A stretch of DNA of 64,000 bases, from the NCBI RefSeq assembly GCF_013363755.1, contig NZ_CP054841.1, positions 124,001 to 188,000 of the forward strand. The letters are read 5' to 3'. The number at the start of each line of letters is the position of its first letter. Positions within the stretch are counted from its first letter, which is position 1. A model generated the notes under the pieces. The model was not told the origin of the DNA, searched no databases, and saw nothing but the letters and a program-made list of their open reading frames with translations. The stretch is from Comamonas antarctica (GTDB lineage Bacteria > Pseudomonadota > Gammaproteobacteria > Burkholderiales > Burkholderiaceae_C). Positions 8,666 through 17,815 of this stretch are shown piece by piece. A program made the translations under genes and the position numbers.

Positions 8666-10211
8666 CGGCCAGCTCGCGCTCGCGCAGCACCTTGCGGTGC
8701 ACCTTGCCGGCGGGGGTCTTGGGCAGCTCGTCGACAAACGCGACGTGGCGCGGGTATTCGTGCTGGCTCAGCTTGGTCTTGACCAGTTCCTGGATTTCCT
8801 CGGCGAAGGCCGCGCTGTCGGCCGCGCCCCGCGTGCCGACGACAAATGCCTTGACGACCTGGCCGCGCAGCGCGTCGGGCACGCCGATCACCGCGGCTTC
8901 AAGCGCGTCGGGGTGCATCAGGATCACGTTCTCGATCTCGACGGCGCTCATGGTCCAGCCCGCGGAGATGATCACGTCGTCGGCACGGCCGCCGTGGTAG
9001 AAATAGCCGTCGGCATCGATGCGGCCGAGGTCCTTGGTGGCAATCCACTGGCCGCGGCGCAGCACCATCAGCTGGCCCGTGACACCGGGCGCGCAGGGCT
9101 TGCCGTCGGCGTCCTGCACCTGCACCTCGGTGCCGGGCACGGCCTTGCCCAGCGCGCCTTTCCTCACCGCAAAGTCGGCTGCGCCCGGGTAGCTGACCAG
9201 CACCACCCCGATCTCGGTCGTGCCGTACATGCTGCAGACTTCCAGGCCGAAGGTGGCGCGCACGAAGTCGGCGGTGTCGTCGTCGATGGGCTCGCCGGTG
9301 AACGACAGCTTCTCGAGCGCATAGCGGTAGTCGCCGGCCTTGCCGCTGTTTTTCATCATGCGGTAATGCGTGGCCGCGGCCGACATGTTGGTGAAGCCAT
9401 GCGCCGACAGGCCGGCCAGCAGCCGCTCGGCGTTGAAGCGGCCGCTGTACGCGCCCACCGTCAGGCCCAGCGCCAGCGGCGCCAGCGTGCCATGCCACAG
9501 GCCGTGGCCCCAGGCTGGCGACGACGGGCAGAAGAAGCGCTCGCCCGGGCGCAGTCCGGTGCCATAGAGCGCCGCCACCATCAGCGTCACCAGCGCCTTG
9601 TGCGTGTGCCTGACGGCTTCGGGCAGCTCGCGCGTCGTGCCCGAGGTGTACTGGAACACCGCCAGATCGGACGCCTTCGACTGGCTCGCATAGCGCGCGG
9701 GAAACGGCTTGAGCATCTCGGCGAATGCGCCGCCGTAGACCTGCACGCGCGGGTGGCCCGTGGCGCGCGCGGCTTCTTCCTTTTCGGCATTGGTGATCAG
9801 CAGCGCCGGCTGGCAGTCCTGCACGCGCAGCCGGATGCCGTCGGGCCCGAACAGCGTGAACAGCGGCACCGCGATCGCGCCGCGCTTGATGACGCCAAAC
9901 ATCGCGGTATAGAAGGCGCGCGAGGGTTCGAGCATGATCGCCACGCGCTCGCCGGCCCGCACGCCCTCGGCTTCAAGCCAGTGCGCGAAACGCGACGAGT
10001 CCTGCGACAGTTCGGCATAGGTGATGACCTCTTCGCCGCCCTGGGCCTGCAGCACGATCAGCGCATCGCGCCCCGATGCCGCGTGGCGGTCGACGCATTC
10101 ATGGGCAATGTTCAGTGACTCGCGGTGGCCGTCGAACAGCTCCCAGAGGCGCTCGGGCGAGAACTGCATCTGGGCATCGGCGTAGCTTTGGTAATCGGCA
10201 AGGGTTTTCAT
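8643..10211 (-). CDS. AMP-forming acyl-CoA synthetase (benzoate-CoA ligase-like group)
   Basis: An adenylate-forming ligase of 522 residues that should activate a carboxylic acid with ATP and CoA. It shows the family order: a P-loop-like stretch QYTSGTTRELPEAVRHTH, the SMYGTTEIG adenine-binding motif, the DLGRIDADGY hinge region and the C-terminal TPAGKVHRK with the catalytic lysine. The P-loop departs from the usual TSGTTGxPKG form: the glycine and lysine are replaced by RELPEA. The last five residues come from a REP-like repeat. It is the first gene of the minus-strand CoA-ester operon, so it probably supplies the first CoA thioester. The acid is unknown. Confidence 0.88.
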   Translation of the reverse strand: MKTLADYQSYADAQMQFSPERLWELFDGHRESLNIAHECVDRHAASGRDALIVLQAQGGEEVITYAELSQDSSRFAHWLEAEGVRAGERVAIMLEPSRAFYTAMFGVIKRGAIAVPLFTLFGPDGIRLRVQDCQPALLITNAEKEEAARATGHPRVQVYGGAFAEMLKPFPARYASQSKASDLAVFQYTSGTTRELPEAVRHTHKALVTLMVAALYGTGLRPGERFFCPSSPAWGHGLWHGTLAPLALGLTVGAYSGRFNAERLLAGLSAHGFTNMSAAATHYRMMKNSGKAGDYRYALEKLSFTGEPIDDDTADFVRATFGLEVCSMYGTTEIGVVLVSYPGAADFAVRKGALGKAVPGTEVQVQDADGKPCAPGVTGQLMVLRRGQWIATKDLGRIDADGYFYHGGRADDVIISAGWTMSAVEIENVILMHPDALEAAVIGVPDALRGQVVKAFVVGTRGAADSAAFAEEIQELVKTKLSQHEYPRHVAFVDELPKTPAGKVHRKVLRERELAAVRPEPA

Positions 10212-10265
10212 GGCGGCGGCGACTTCAGTAAGGGGTTGGATGCAGTTTTCTGCCGCGGCGTATTT

Positions 10266-10301
10266 TTGTCAAATACGACATTTGTTTGTACATAGACAAA
10301 T
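10266..10301. promoter_or_regulatory. AT-rich palindromic control region between divergent genes
   Basis: The 320-bp gap between the acyl-CoA ligase (minus) and the ferritin-like gene (plus) holds an AT-rich patch with two inverted repeats: TGTC-N6-GACA at 10267-10280, and ATTTGT-N10-ACAAAT at 10280-10301 centred on TGTACA. They overlap likely promoter elements (TTGTCA at 10266-10271). This fits an operator for the ligase operon, possibly bound by its IclR protein, but the binding protein is a guess. I see nothing else between 10302 and 10520. Confidence 0.4.
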
Positions 10302-10531
10302 ATGAACCCGGTGCACTCTGGGCGGCGCGGTGGCCAGCGCGCATCGGCGCGCGCGGCGCGGCGCACGGGCGCGGGTAAGTCCTAGTGAATGGGCGGTGCT
10401 GCAGGCGTCGGCAAGCACCCATCGCAATACGCGCTCCATTCCCACACGTTCATGCCGGACGATCGCGTACGGTGGGAAGCTCCGGTGCGCCCTACGCCGG
10501 AGCCCATTTCAAAATTCCCACGAGGTATGCA

Positions 10532-11077
10532 ATGAACAACAATCAACAACAGACCGGCCAGCTGGTCTTGGACCAGCAGCGGCTCGAAGCCGCGAAACAA
10601 GGCCTGGACCAGGGCGCCGTGACGCCCGAGGTGCAACCCTGGCGCGAGGACATCATCAAGCTGCTCAACGACTCGCTGGCCACCGAGCTGGTCTGCGTGC
10701 TGCGCTACAAGCGCCACCATTTCACGGCCACCGGCCTGGAGTCGCCGGCCATTGCCGACGAGTTCCTGGTGCATGCCGACGAGGAGCAGGCGCATGCCGA
10801 CAAGATCGCCAAGCGCATCGTGCAGCTTGGCGGCACGCCGGACATGAACCCCGACACCCTCACCAGCCGCAGCCATGCCGACTACGATGACTCCGAGGAC
10901 CTGCACGCGATGATTCGCGCCAACCTGGTGGCCGAGCGCGTGGCCATCGAGGCCTATACCCAGATCATCGAGCTGATCGGCGACAAGGACCCGACGACGC
11001 GCCGCCTGATCGAACAGATCCTCGAGCAGGAGCAGGAACATGCCGACGAGCTGTCGGACTGGATGAAGCGCGCCTGA
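10532..11077 (+). CDS. Ferritin-like (bacterioferritin-type) di-iron protein
   Basis: A 181-residue four-helix ferritin-like protein. Both iron-ligand helix pairs are visible: Glu52 and the E85-Q-A-H88 motif in the first pair, then Glu135/Glu140 and E167-Q-E-H170 in the second. The first 35 residues are polar and Gln-rich, as in Dps-like or bacterioferritin-like proteins of this group. Expected role is iron storage or peroxide detoxification in the cytoplasm. A GAGG site lies upstream of the ATG at 10532; in-frame sequence before it lacks homology features. It is monocistronic, with a terminator after it. Confidence 0.9.
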   Translation: MNNNQQQTGQLVLDQQRLEAAKQGLDQGAVTPEVQPWREDIIKLLNDSLATELVCVLRYKRHHFTATGLESPAIADEFLVHADEEQAHADKIAKRIVQLGGTPDMNPDTLTSRSHADYDDSEDLHAMIRANLVAERVAIEAYTQIIELIGDKDPTTRRLIEQILEQEQEHADELSDWMKRA

Positions 11078-11130
11078 CGCGCGCCCGGCGCGCAGCTGGC
11101 GCCATCCGCGCTGCGTGTTCCAGCCCAGAC

Positions 11131-11850
11131 TCAAGGCCCCGCGTGGGCCTTTTGTCTTGTCTGGCGGCGCAGCCAGTCGCGCACCTGCGCCGGGGTGTCG
11201 AACACCGCATCGGCATGGGCCGCCACGCGCGGGCCCACCGCATACGCCTGGCCGCCCAGCGCGCGTGCCGCATGCAGCGCCGCAATGTCCGTGAAGTCAT
11301 CGCCGACATAGACCGGCCGGCGGCCGCGAAACGGCGGCTGCTGCATCAGCGCCAGCAGCGCCGCGCCCTTGCCCGCCGCCGCGGGCACCAGCTCCAGCAC
11401 CTGCTTGCCTTCGCACAGGCGGTGATCGGCCAGTTCCGGCAGCAGCTGCGCCGCGAGCGCGCGCACCGCGCTTTCGGCGGCCGGCGCCTGGCGCCAGTGC
11501 AGCGCCAAGCCGCAGGGCTTTTCCTCGACCAGCACGCCGGGCCAGGCGGCCAGGGCCTGGCGGCAGCGCTGCGCCCGGCGTGCCATCGGCGCGCTCGGCG
11601 GCGCGGCGCGCAGGCGCTCGGCGCCGTGGCTGCCCACCAGCGCAATGCCGGCGGCCCCGAGCAGCCGCGCGAGATCGGCAAAGGCGCGCCCGCTGATGCA
11701 GGCCAGCGCGCCAGCGCGCTGCGCCGAGAGCTGCGCCAGCGTCTCGAGCAACTGCGGCCCGACCTGCACCGCATCGGGCGTAGGCGCGATATCGATCAGC
11801 GTGCCATCGAGATCGAGAAACAGCGCCGCCGTGTCAGGCAGCAGCGGCAT
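11131..11850 (-). CDS. otsB: Trehalose-6-phosphate phosphatase
   Basis: HAD-superfamily phosphatase of 239 residues that dephosphorylates trehalose-6-phosphate to trehalose in the cytoplasm. Motif I is DLDGTL with nucleophile Asp13 and acid/base Asp15; motif II is the Ser of ISGR; motif III the Lys in AGKGAALL; motif IV GDDFTD. Size fits OtsB. It is the last gene of a six-gene overlapping run that begins with otsA; its start overlaps the end of the glycosyltransferase gene by 17 bp. The two trehalose enzymes are thus separated by four unrelated genes, which is unusual. Confidence 0.92.
   Translation of the reverse strand: MPLLPDTAALFLDLDGTLIDIAPTPDAVQVGPQLLETLAQLSAQRAGALACISGRAFADLARLLGAAGIALVGSHGAERLRAAPPSAPMARRAQRCRQALAAWPGVLVEEKPCGLALHWRQAPAAESAVRALAAQLLPELADHRLCEGKQVLELVPAAAGKGAALLALMQQPPFRGRRPVYVGDDFTDIAALHAARALGGQAYAVGPRVAAHADAVFDTPAQVRDWLRRQTRQKAHAGP
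11133..11160 (+). terminator. Rho-independent terminator of the ferritin-like gene
   Basis: Seven-bp arms AAGGCCC (11133-11139) and GGGCCTT (11145-11151) with a five-base loop are followed by a T-rich tail (TTGTCTTGT). The hairpin overlaps the last codons and stop of otsB, which converges from the other strand, so one sequence serves as terminator and coding DNA. Confidence 0.75.
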
Positions 11851-12523
11851 CGACGCCTCCCGCGGACTGCAACACGGTGCGCTCGAGATTCAGCAGGAAG
11901 TCGCCAAAGCCTTCGCGCGCGCGGGCGTCGCGGCGGGCGCTGGTCACGACGCAGGGCTCGATGCGCCGCGCGATGTCCAGCCCGGCCTGCTCGCAGCGCC
12001 GGATCAGGCTCACGTCCTCGTGCGCGCTGGCCGGCAGAAAGCCGCCGACCTGCAGGTAGGCCGCGCGCGACAGCCCCAGGTTGGCGCCGTGGATGTGCGG
12101 GTGGCCATCCTGCGGCGGCGCGGCATGGAAGGCGCGCACGACCTCGGGCGAATAACTGCCCCAGTCCTCGACGCGCACGATGCCGCAGAACACGTCGGCC
12201 TGCAATGCCCACTGCGCGTGCAGCCAGTTCTCGGGAACCTGCGTATCGGCATCGGTGCAGGCGATCCAGGCCGCGCCCTGCTCGATCAGGTATTGCGCGC
12301 CCGCGCGCCGCGCCTGCCCGACATTGCGCGCGTCGATCTCCAGCACCTGGTCGGCATGCGCGCGCGCGATGCGCGCCGAGCCGTCGGTGCAGGCGTCGAG
12401 CACCACCACGCAGGTGGCGTGCAGGCCGTGGCGCGCCAGGTGGGCGCTGCTGCGGCGCACCGACTGCAGGCAGGCCTCGAGGTACGGCTCCTCGTTGTGC
12501 GCGGGAATGACGATGCCTATCAT
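11834..12523 (-). CDS. Family 2 glycosyltransferase
   Basis: A 229-residue GT-A fold glycosyltransferase. The N-terminus IGIVIPAHNEE is the nucleotide-sugar binding strand and loop of family 2, CTDADTQVP contains the metal-binding DxD, and ASAHEDVSLIRR is the C-terminal acidic motif. There are no membrane spans. The ATG at 12523 overlaps the stop of the methyltransferase gene (ATGA). It would add a sugar to an acceptor made or modified by the other products of the cluster; donor and acceptor are unknown. Confidence 0.88.
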   Translation of the reverse strand: MIGIVIPAHNEEPYLEACLQSVRRSSAHLARHGLHATCVVVLDACTDGSARIARAHADQVLEIDARNVGQARRAGAQYLIEQGAAWIACTDADTQVPENWLHAQWALQADVFCGIVRVEDWGSYSPEVVRAFHAAPPQDGHPHIHGANLGLSRAAYLQVGGFLPASAHEDVSLIRRCEQAGLDIARRIEPCVVTSARRDARAREGFGDFLLNLERTVLQSAGGVDAAAA

Positions 12524-13107
12524 GCAAGCCCCTCCTGGCGCGCGACGCTGGCGGCGGCGCGGCTCCATACATCGATCCACAGGTCTTCGTCCTCGTAACG
12601 GGCCAGCGCATGCCAGCCCAGTTCCGCGCCGAACAGCTGGTGCGCGGCCTCGGTGGGCGTCACCACCTGCGCAAAGCCATGGCGCCAGTGCGCGAGCAGC
12701 ACCACGCCGTGTGCCGGGGCATGGGCGCGGATGTTGCGCGCCAGCTGGCGCAACTGCGCCGCCTCGAGGTAATAGGCGACATCGCACAGCAGCACCTGGT
12801 CGAAGGCTGGCGCGGGCCACTGCTGCGTGATGTCGGCATGCTGCAACTGCACGTTGGCCACGCCGCGCAGGTTCTCGCGCGCGAGTTCGATCGCCTTGGC
12901 CGAGATATCGACGGCCAGCACCTGTTCGGCGCGCGCCGCAAGCAGCTGCGTGATCAGCCCCGTGGAGCAGCCGATCTCGAGCACCCGGCCGAGCGCGTCG
13001 CACGGCAGCATCGCGGCAATCAGCGCGCGCCGGCGCTTCTCATACCAGTGGCGCTCGTAGCCCCAGGGATCGGCTTCCTCGTGGGGTGCGTCGAAGTCAA
13101 TGCGCAT
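12520..13107 (-). CDS. NodS-like SAM-dependent methyltransferase
   Basis: A 195-residue class I methyltransferase. SAM-binding motif I is VLEIGCSTGL (residues 42-51), followed by the acidic VDIS and a motif of the form ADITQQWPAPAFDQVLLCDV. The N-terminus DPWGYERHWYEKRRRALI resembles NodS, which N-methylates a deacetylated chitin oligosaccharide in rhizobia. The adjacent gene is a PIG-L deacetylase, and deacetylation followed by N-methylation would be a coherent pair. It overlaps both neighbours by a few bases. Confidence 0.87.
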   Translation of the reverse strand: MRIDFDAPHEEADPWGYERHWYEKRRRALIAAMLPCDALGRVLEIGCSTGLITQLLAARAEQVLAVDISAKAIELARENLRGVANVQLQHADITQQWPAPAFDQVLLCDVAYYLEAAQLRQLARNIRAHAPAHGVVLLAHWRHGFAQVVTPTEAAHQLFGAELGWHALARYEDEDLWIDVWSRAAASVARQEGLA

Positions 13108-13768
13108 GCAGGTAGTACTCGTGTTCGGTGGTGAAGGCGGCCAGGAACTCGGCGCGGACGATGGCGTCGGCCGCCTCGTGGCGGCTGAATTGCGTCGCGA
13201 ACAGCGCGGCCGCCTGCTGCTTCAAGGCGCGCTCGGGCGGCGCGAGCGCCATGCCATGCACGGCATCGAGCGCAAAGAACTGTTCACGGCGCGCCTTGTC
13301 GACCAGTCCCCAGACCGGGTAATGGAGGCATTGGCCCGGCGCGGCCACCTGGCGCAGCGCGCGCGCCACCACCTCATGGTCCGGATGGCCGTCGTCGCAC
13401 CAGGGCGCGACGCACAGCGCATCGGCGCGGCAATGGTTCTGCAGCCCGCGCTCGACCAGCGCCGCCTGCTCCAGCAGCTGCGAGTCGCCCAGGCCCCAGA
13501 AGGTCGGGGGCGGATAGCCCAGCAGCGCCGCGGCCGCGCACGACTCCTGCTGGCGCGCCGCGCGCAGCGCCTGCTCCTCGGAGGCCGGCAGGCTGCCGAA
13601 GCAGAGCTCGCCATCAGTGACGACATGCACCTCGATGCGCAGGCCCAGGCGCTGCGCGCAGCGGATCAGGCCAAAGCAGCCGAAGATTTCGTCGTCCGGA
13701 TGCGGCGCGAGCACGCACAGGCTGCGGAAGCCGCGCAGCAGATCGTCGGGCAAGGGCTTCGCCTGCAT
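13097..13768 (-). CDS. PIG-L/LmbE family zinc deacetylase
   Basis: A 223-residue LmbE-like N-acetylglucosaminyl deacetylase. Zinc-binding and catalytic motif APHPDDEIFG lies at residues 21-30, and the second ligand motif is DDGHPDHEVV. The family removes the acetyl group from GlcNAc-containing small molecules (mycothiol, bacillithiol, GPI and lincomycin pathways). The ATG at 13768 follows the stop of the acyl-CoA-dehydrogenase-like gene by two bases. In context it would act on a small glycoconjugate before methylation by the next gene product. Confidence 0.88.
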   Translation of the reverse strand: MQAKPLPDDLLRGFRSLCVLAPHPDDEIFGCFGLIRCAQRLGLRIEVHVVTDGELCFGSLPASEEQALRAARQQESCAAAALLGYPPPTFWGLGDSQLLEQAALVERGLQNHCRADALCVAPWCDDGHPDHEVVARALRQVAAPGQCLHYPVWGLVDKARREQFFALDAVHGMALAPPERALKQQAAALFATQFSRHEAADAIVRAEFLAAFTTEHEYYLHAH

Positions 13769-13770
13769 GC

Positions 13771-14720
13771 TCACAGCTCCCACACGATGCCCGCGGCCTG
13801 CGCCGCCAGGCCCAGCGCCGCGTCGTCCTTTTCCGCATGCTGCTGCGTGACCCAGACGGCGAGGTCGGCGCAGCGCTGCGCATGCGCGGCATCGGTGCAC
13901 AGCGGCCCCGGGCCCATGGCGCGCGCGCTGCGCTCGATGATGTCGCTGGCCAGGCCGCGCACGAAGCTGCGCAGCGCCTGCACCTCCTCGATCCAGGGCG
14001 CGTGCGGCGTGTCGTCGATGCGCTGGGCCAGCGCGTGGAACATGCCGCGCGCGGCGCGCAGCTGGCTGAACATCGCGCCCAGGTGCGCCGCAGCATGCGG
14101 CTGCTCGGCATGCAGCTTGCGGCGCAGCAGTTGCGCGATCTCGCAGGCCGCGCCATACCAGCAGGCGGCAATGCCGGCGCCGCCGTGCCAGAACCCCGGG
14201 CGCTGCAGGTAGACCGAGCGCTCGCCCAGCCAGGTTGCGGGCGTGGCCTCGAAGCGCACGCTGGGCGTGGGCACATGGCGCATGCCCAGTGCCTGCCAGC
14301 CCTGGCCTTCGATGGCGATGCCCGGCGCGCGCATGTCGACCAGCGCCAGGCACGCGCCGCGCTCGAGGTCCTCGCAGGTCAGCAGCGCATGGGTGGTGAT
14401 GTCCGCGCCCGAGCACCAGGACTTGGTTCCGGTCAGCCGCGCGCCCTGGGCCTGGCATTGCAGCTGCAGCGGCGCCTGCGGATTCTCCGCGGCCCAGACG
14501 CTCCAGATGCGCGCGTGCGGCGGCGGCGCGGCGCCGATATCGGCCAGTATGGTCAGCGCATCCCAGTGCGCCTCGGCCAGCTTGCAGGCCGCGAGGTCCT
14601 GCGCGGCCAGCGCCGACAGCGTGCGCCAGCGCTCCAGCGTCGCGCCCGCGTAGGCGCCGGGCGCAGGCAGCTGCGGCGCGGCTTGCAGCGCCAGCTCGAA
14701 GCGGGCCAGGCTTGCGGCGC

Positions 14721-14724
<4 letters not shown>
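13771..14724 (-). CDS. Short acyl-CoA-dehydrogenase-like protein
   Basis: A 317-residue protein with acyl-CoA dehydrogenase features but about 60 residues shorter than the family. LTGTKSWCSGADIT matches the beta-domain FAD/substrate segment (usually nGxKxWitga), and the C-terminal half is the expected helical bundle. I cannot place the catalytic glutamate, so activity on an acyl-CoA is uncertain; it may act on an acyl-carrier or a sugar-linked substrate. The ATG at 14724 overlaps the otsA stop (ATGA), tying its translation to trehalose-6-phosphate synthase. Confidence 0.75.
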
Positions 14725-16127
<1,403 letters not shown>

Positions 16128-16274
16128 TTTTATGGTGAATGACGCCTGATATATTCAAGCAGTCTTCCCATTATTGTCGAGCCCGAAATCGAACCTGTAG
16201 GAGAGGTCGCCCAGTGTGTGTGGGAGCCTGCTAGCGGCGCGCCCTAAAGGGCAGCCAGTCCCCGGCGATGAAGC

Positions 16275-16763
16275 TCAGCGCACAAACACCAGCCCGTCGG
16301 CATCGAGCAGCGCCCAGTCGCCGCCTGCCACGTCGAGGCCGCCCAGAGCGATGCCGGCCTGCGCCCCGCCCTGGCCCGTGCCCGCGGCGCGCTGCGGCAC
16401 CGCGCCCAGTGCCAGCACCGCGAAATCGAGCTGCGCCAGCGCCGCCACGTCGCGCACCGAGCCGTCGATGATGGCGCCGCGCCAGCCGTTCGCCAGGCCC
16501 AGCCGTGCCATGCGTTCGCCCAGCAGCGCCACGCGGCGCGAGCCGCCGCCGTCAACCACCAGCAGGCGGCCCTGCCCTGGCGTCTGCAGCAGCGCGCGCA
16601 GCGGCCCCGCGTCCTCGAAGCTCTGCACGCAGGCGATGGGCGCGGCCAGCGCGCGCAGGCCGCCATAGGAGTTCAGCGGCAACTGGCAGACCCGGGCCTG
16701 CGCGCCCAGCCGGTCGCAGAGATCGGCCGTGGCTTCGCCGGGGTGGATGGGTGACAACGCCAT
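16275..16763 (-). CDS. RraA-like / 4-hydroxy-4-methyl-2-oxoglutarate aldolase family protein
   Basis: A 162-residue RraA-fold protein. The signature VVDGGGSRRVALLGERMA followed by NGWRGAIIDGSVRD carries the glycine loop, arginine and aspartate used for phosphate or carboxylate and metal binding. Members are either RNase E inhibitors or class II aldolases cleaving 4-hydroxy-4-methyl-2-oxoglutarate and 4-carboxy-4-hydroxy-2-oxoadipate. With an aconitase-type hydro-lyase and a Bug receptor upstream in the same operon, the aldolase reading is favoured. The ATG at 16763 follows the Bug stop by one base. The gap to otsA (16128-16274) has no gene. Confidence 0.85.
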   Translation of the reverse strand: MALSPIHPGEATADLCDRLGAQARVCQLPLNSYGGLRALAAPIACVQSFEDAGPLRALLQTPGQGRLLVVDGGGSRRVALLGERMARLGLANGWRGAIIDGSVRDVAALAQLDFAVLALGAVPQRAAGTGQGGAQAGIALGGLDVAGGDWALLDADGLVFVR

Positions 16764-16764
16764 G

Positions 16765-17748
16765 TCAGTCCAGCGTGGCACCGGATTGCTTCACCAGCTT
16801 CTGGTGCTTGGCCAGCTCCGACTGGAAAAAGGCAGGCGCCGCATCGGGTCCCAGCGCCATCGGCATCAGACCCTGGCCCGCGACGGCCGCCTGCGCTTCG
16901 GGCGAGGCCATGGCCTTGGCAATGGCCGCGGCGTAGCCATCGACCAGCGGCTTGGGCAGGCCGGCGGGGGCGACCAGCGCCACCCAGGCATCGAACGCGT
17001 ATTTGGGCACACCGGCTTCGGCCAGCGTCGGCACCTCGGGCAGCGCCGCCGAGCGCTGGGCGGTGCTCACCGCGAGCGCGCGCAACGTGCCGGCCTTGAT
17101 CTGCGGCGCGACCTGGGAGATGGACACGAAGCCCAGCTGCACCTGGCCGCCGATCAGGTCGGTGACCAGCGGCCCGGTGCCGCGGTAGGGCACATGCTTG
17201 ATGTCGATGCCGGTTTCGCTGACCAGCAGTTCTCCCGCGAGATGCAGCGTGCTGCCATTGCCCGCCGAGCCGTAGTTCAGCGCACCGGGATGGGCCTTGG
17301 CGTAGGCCAGCAGTTCGGCGACGGATTTCACCGGCAGCGCCGGATGCACCGCCAGCACCAGCGGCACCGTGGCCAGCACCGCAATCGGCGTGATGTCCTG
17401 GAGGCTGTCGAAGGGAATCGACTTGTAGATGCCGGGATTGATCACATGGTTGGAGGAGATCATGCCCAGCGTGAGTCCGTCGCGCGGCGCCTTCACGACC
17501 TGGGCGGTGCCGGTGATGCCGCCCGCGCCCGGCAGGTTCTCGACCACCACGGCGTGGCCGCTCGCGCGCCCGAAGCCGGGCGCCACGGCGCGCGCCATCG
17601 CGTCGACCGTGGAGCCCGCGGCCAGCGGCACGACCATGCGGATCGGCTTGGCGCCGCTGGCGCCCTGCGCCCAGGCGCCGGGCGCGCAGCAGCCCAGCGC
17701 GGCCGCGGCCAGGCAAGCACGCCGGGAAATGGTGAATCCTTGTTTCAT
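16765..17748 (-). CDS. Bug/TctC family tripartite tricarboxylate receptor protein
   Basis: A 327-residue periplasmic receptor. The leader contains SRRACLAAAALG, a twin-arginine-like motif, ending AWAQ. Mature features: KPIRMVVPLAAGSTVDAMAR, VVVENLPGAGG, NYGSAGNGSTLHL and VPYRGTGP, where PYRG replaces the common PYKG. AGGAGAC precedes the ATG at 17748. No TctAB genes are near. It lies between the fused aconitase-type enzyme and the RraA-type aldolase, so its ligand is probably the hydroxy-polycarboxylate used by those enzymes. Confidence 0.92.
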   Translation of the reverse strand: MKQGFTISRRACLAAAALGCCAPGAWAQGASGAKPIRMVVPLAAGSTVDAMARAVAPGFGRASGHAVVVENLPGAGGITGTAQVVKAPRDGLTLGMISSNHVINPGIYKSIPFDSLQDITPIAVLATVPLVLAVHPALPVKSVAELLAYAKAHPGALNYGSAGNGSTLHLAGELLVSETGIDIKHVPYRGTGPLVTDLIGGQVQLGFVSISQVAPQIKAGTLRALAVSTAQRSAALPEVPTLAEAGVPKYAFDAWVALVAPAGLPKPLVDGYAAAIAKAMASPEAQAAVAGQGLMPMALGPDAAPAFFQSELAKHQKLVKQSGATLD

Positions 17749-17815
17749 CGCCTTGTCTCCTTTGTTTTGACTGTCACCGGCTGGATTGCGCCAGCCACGC
17801 CGCGGCGCCGCGCGC

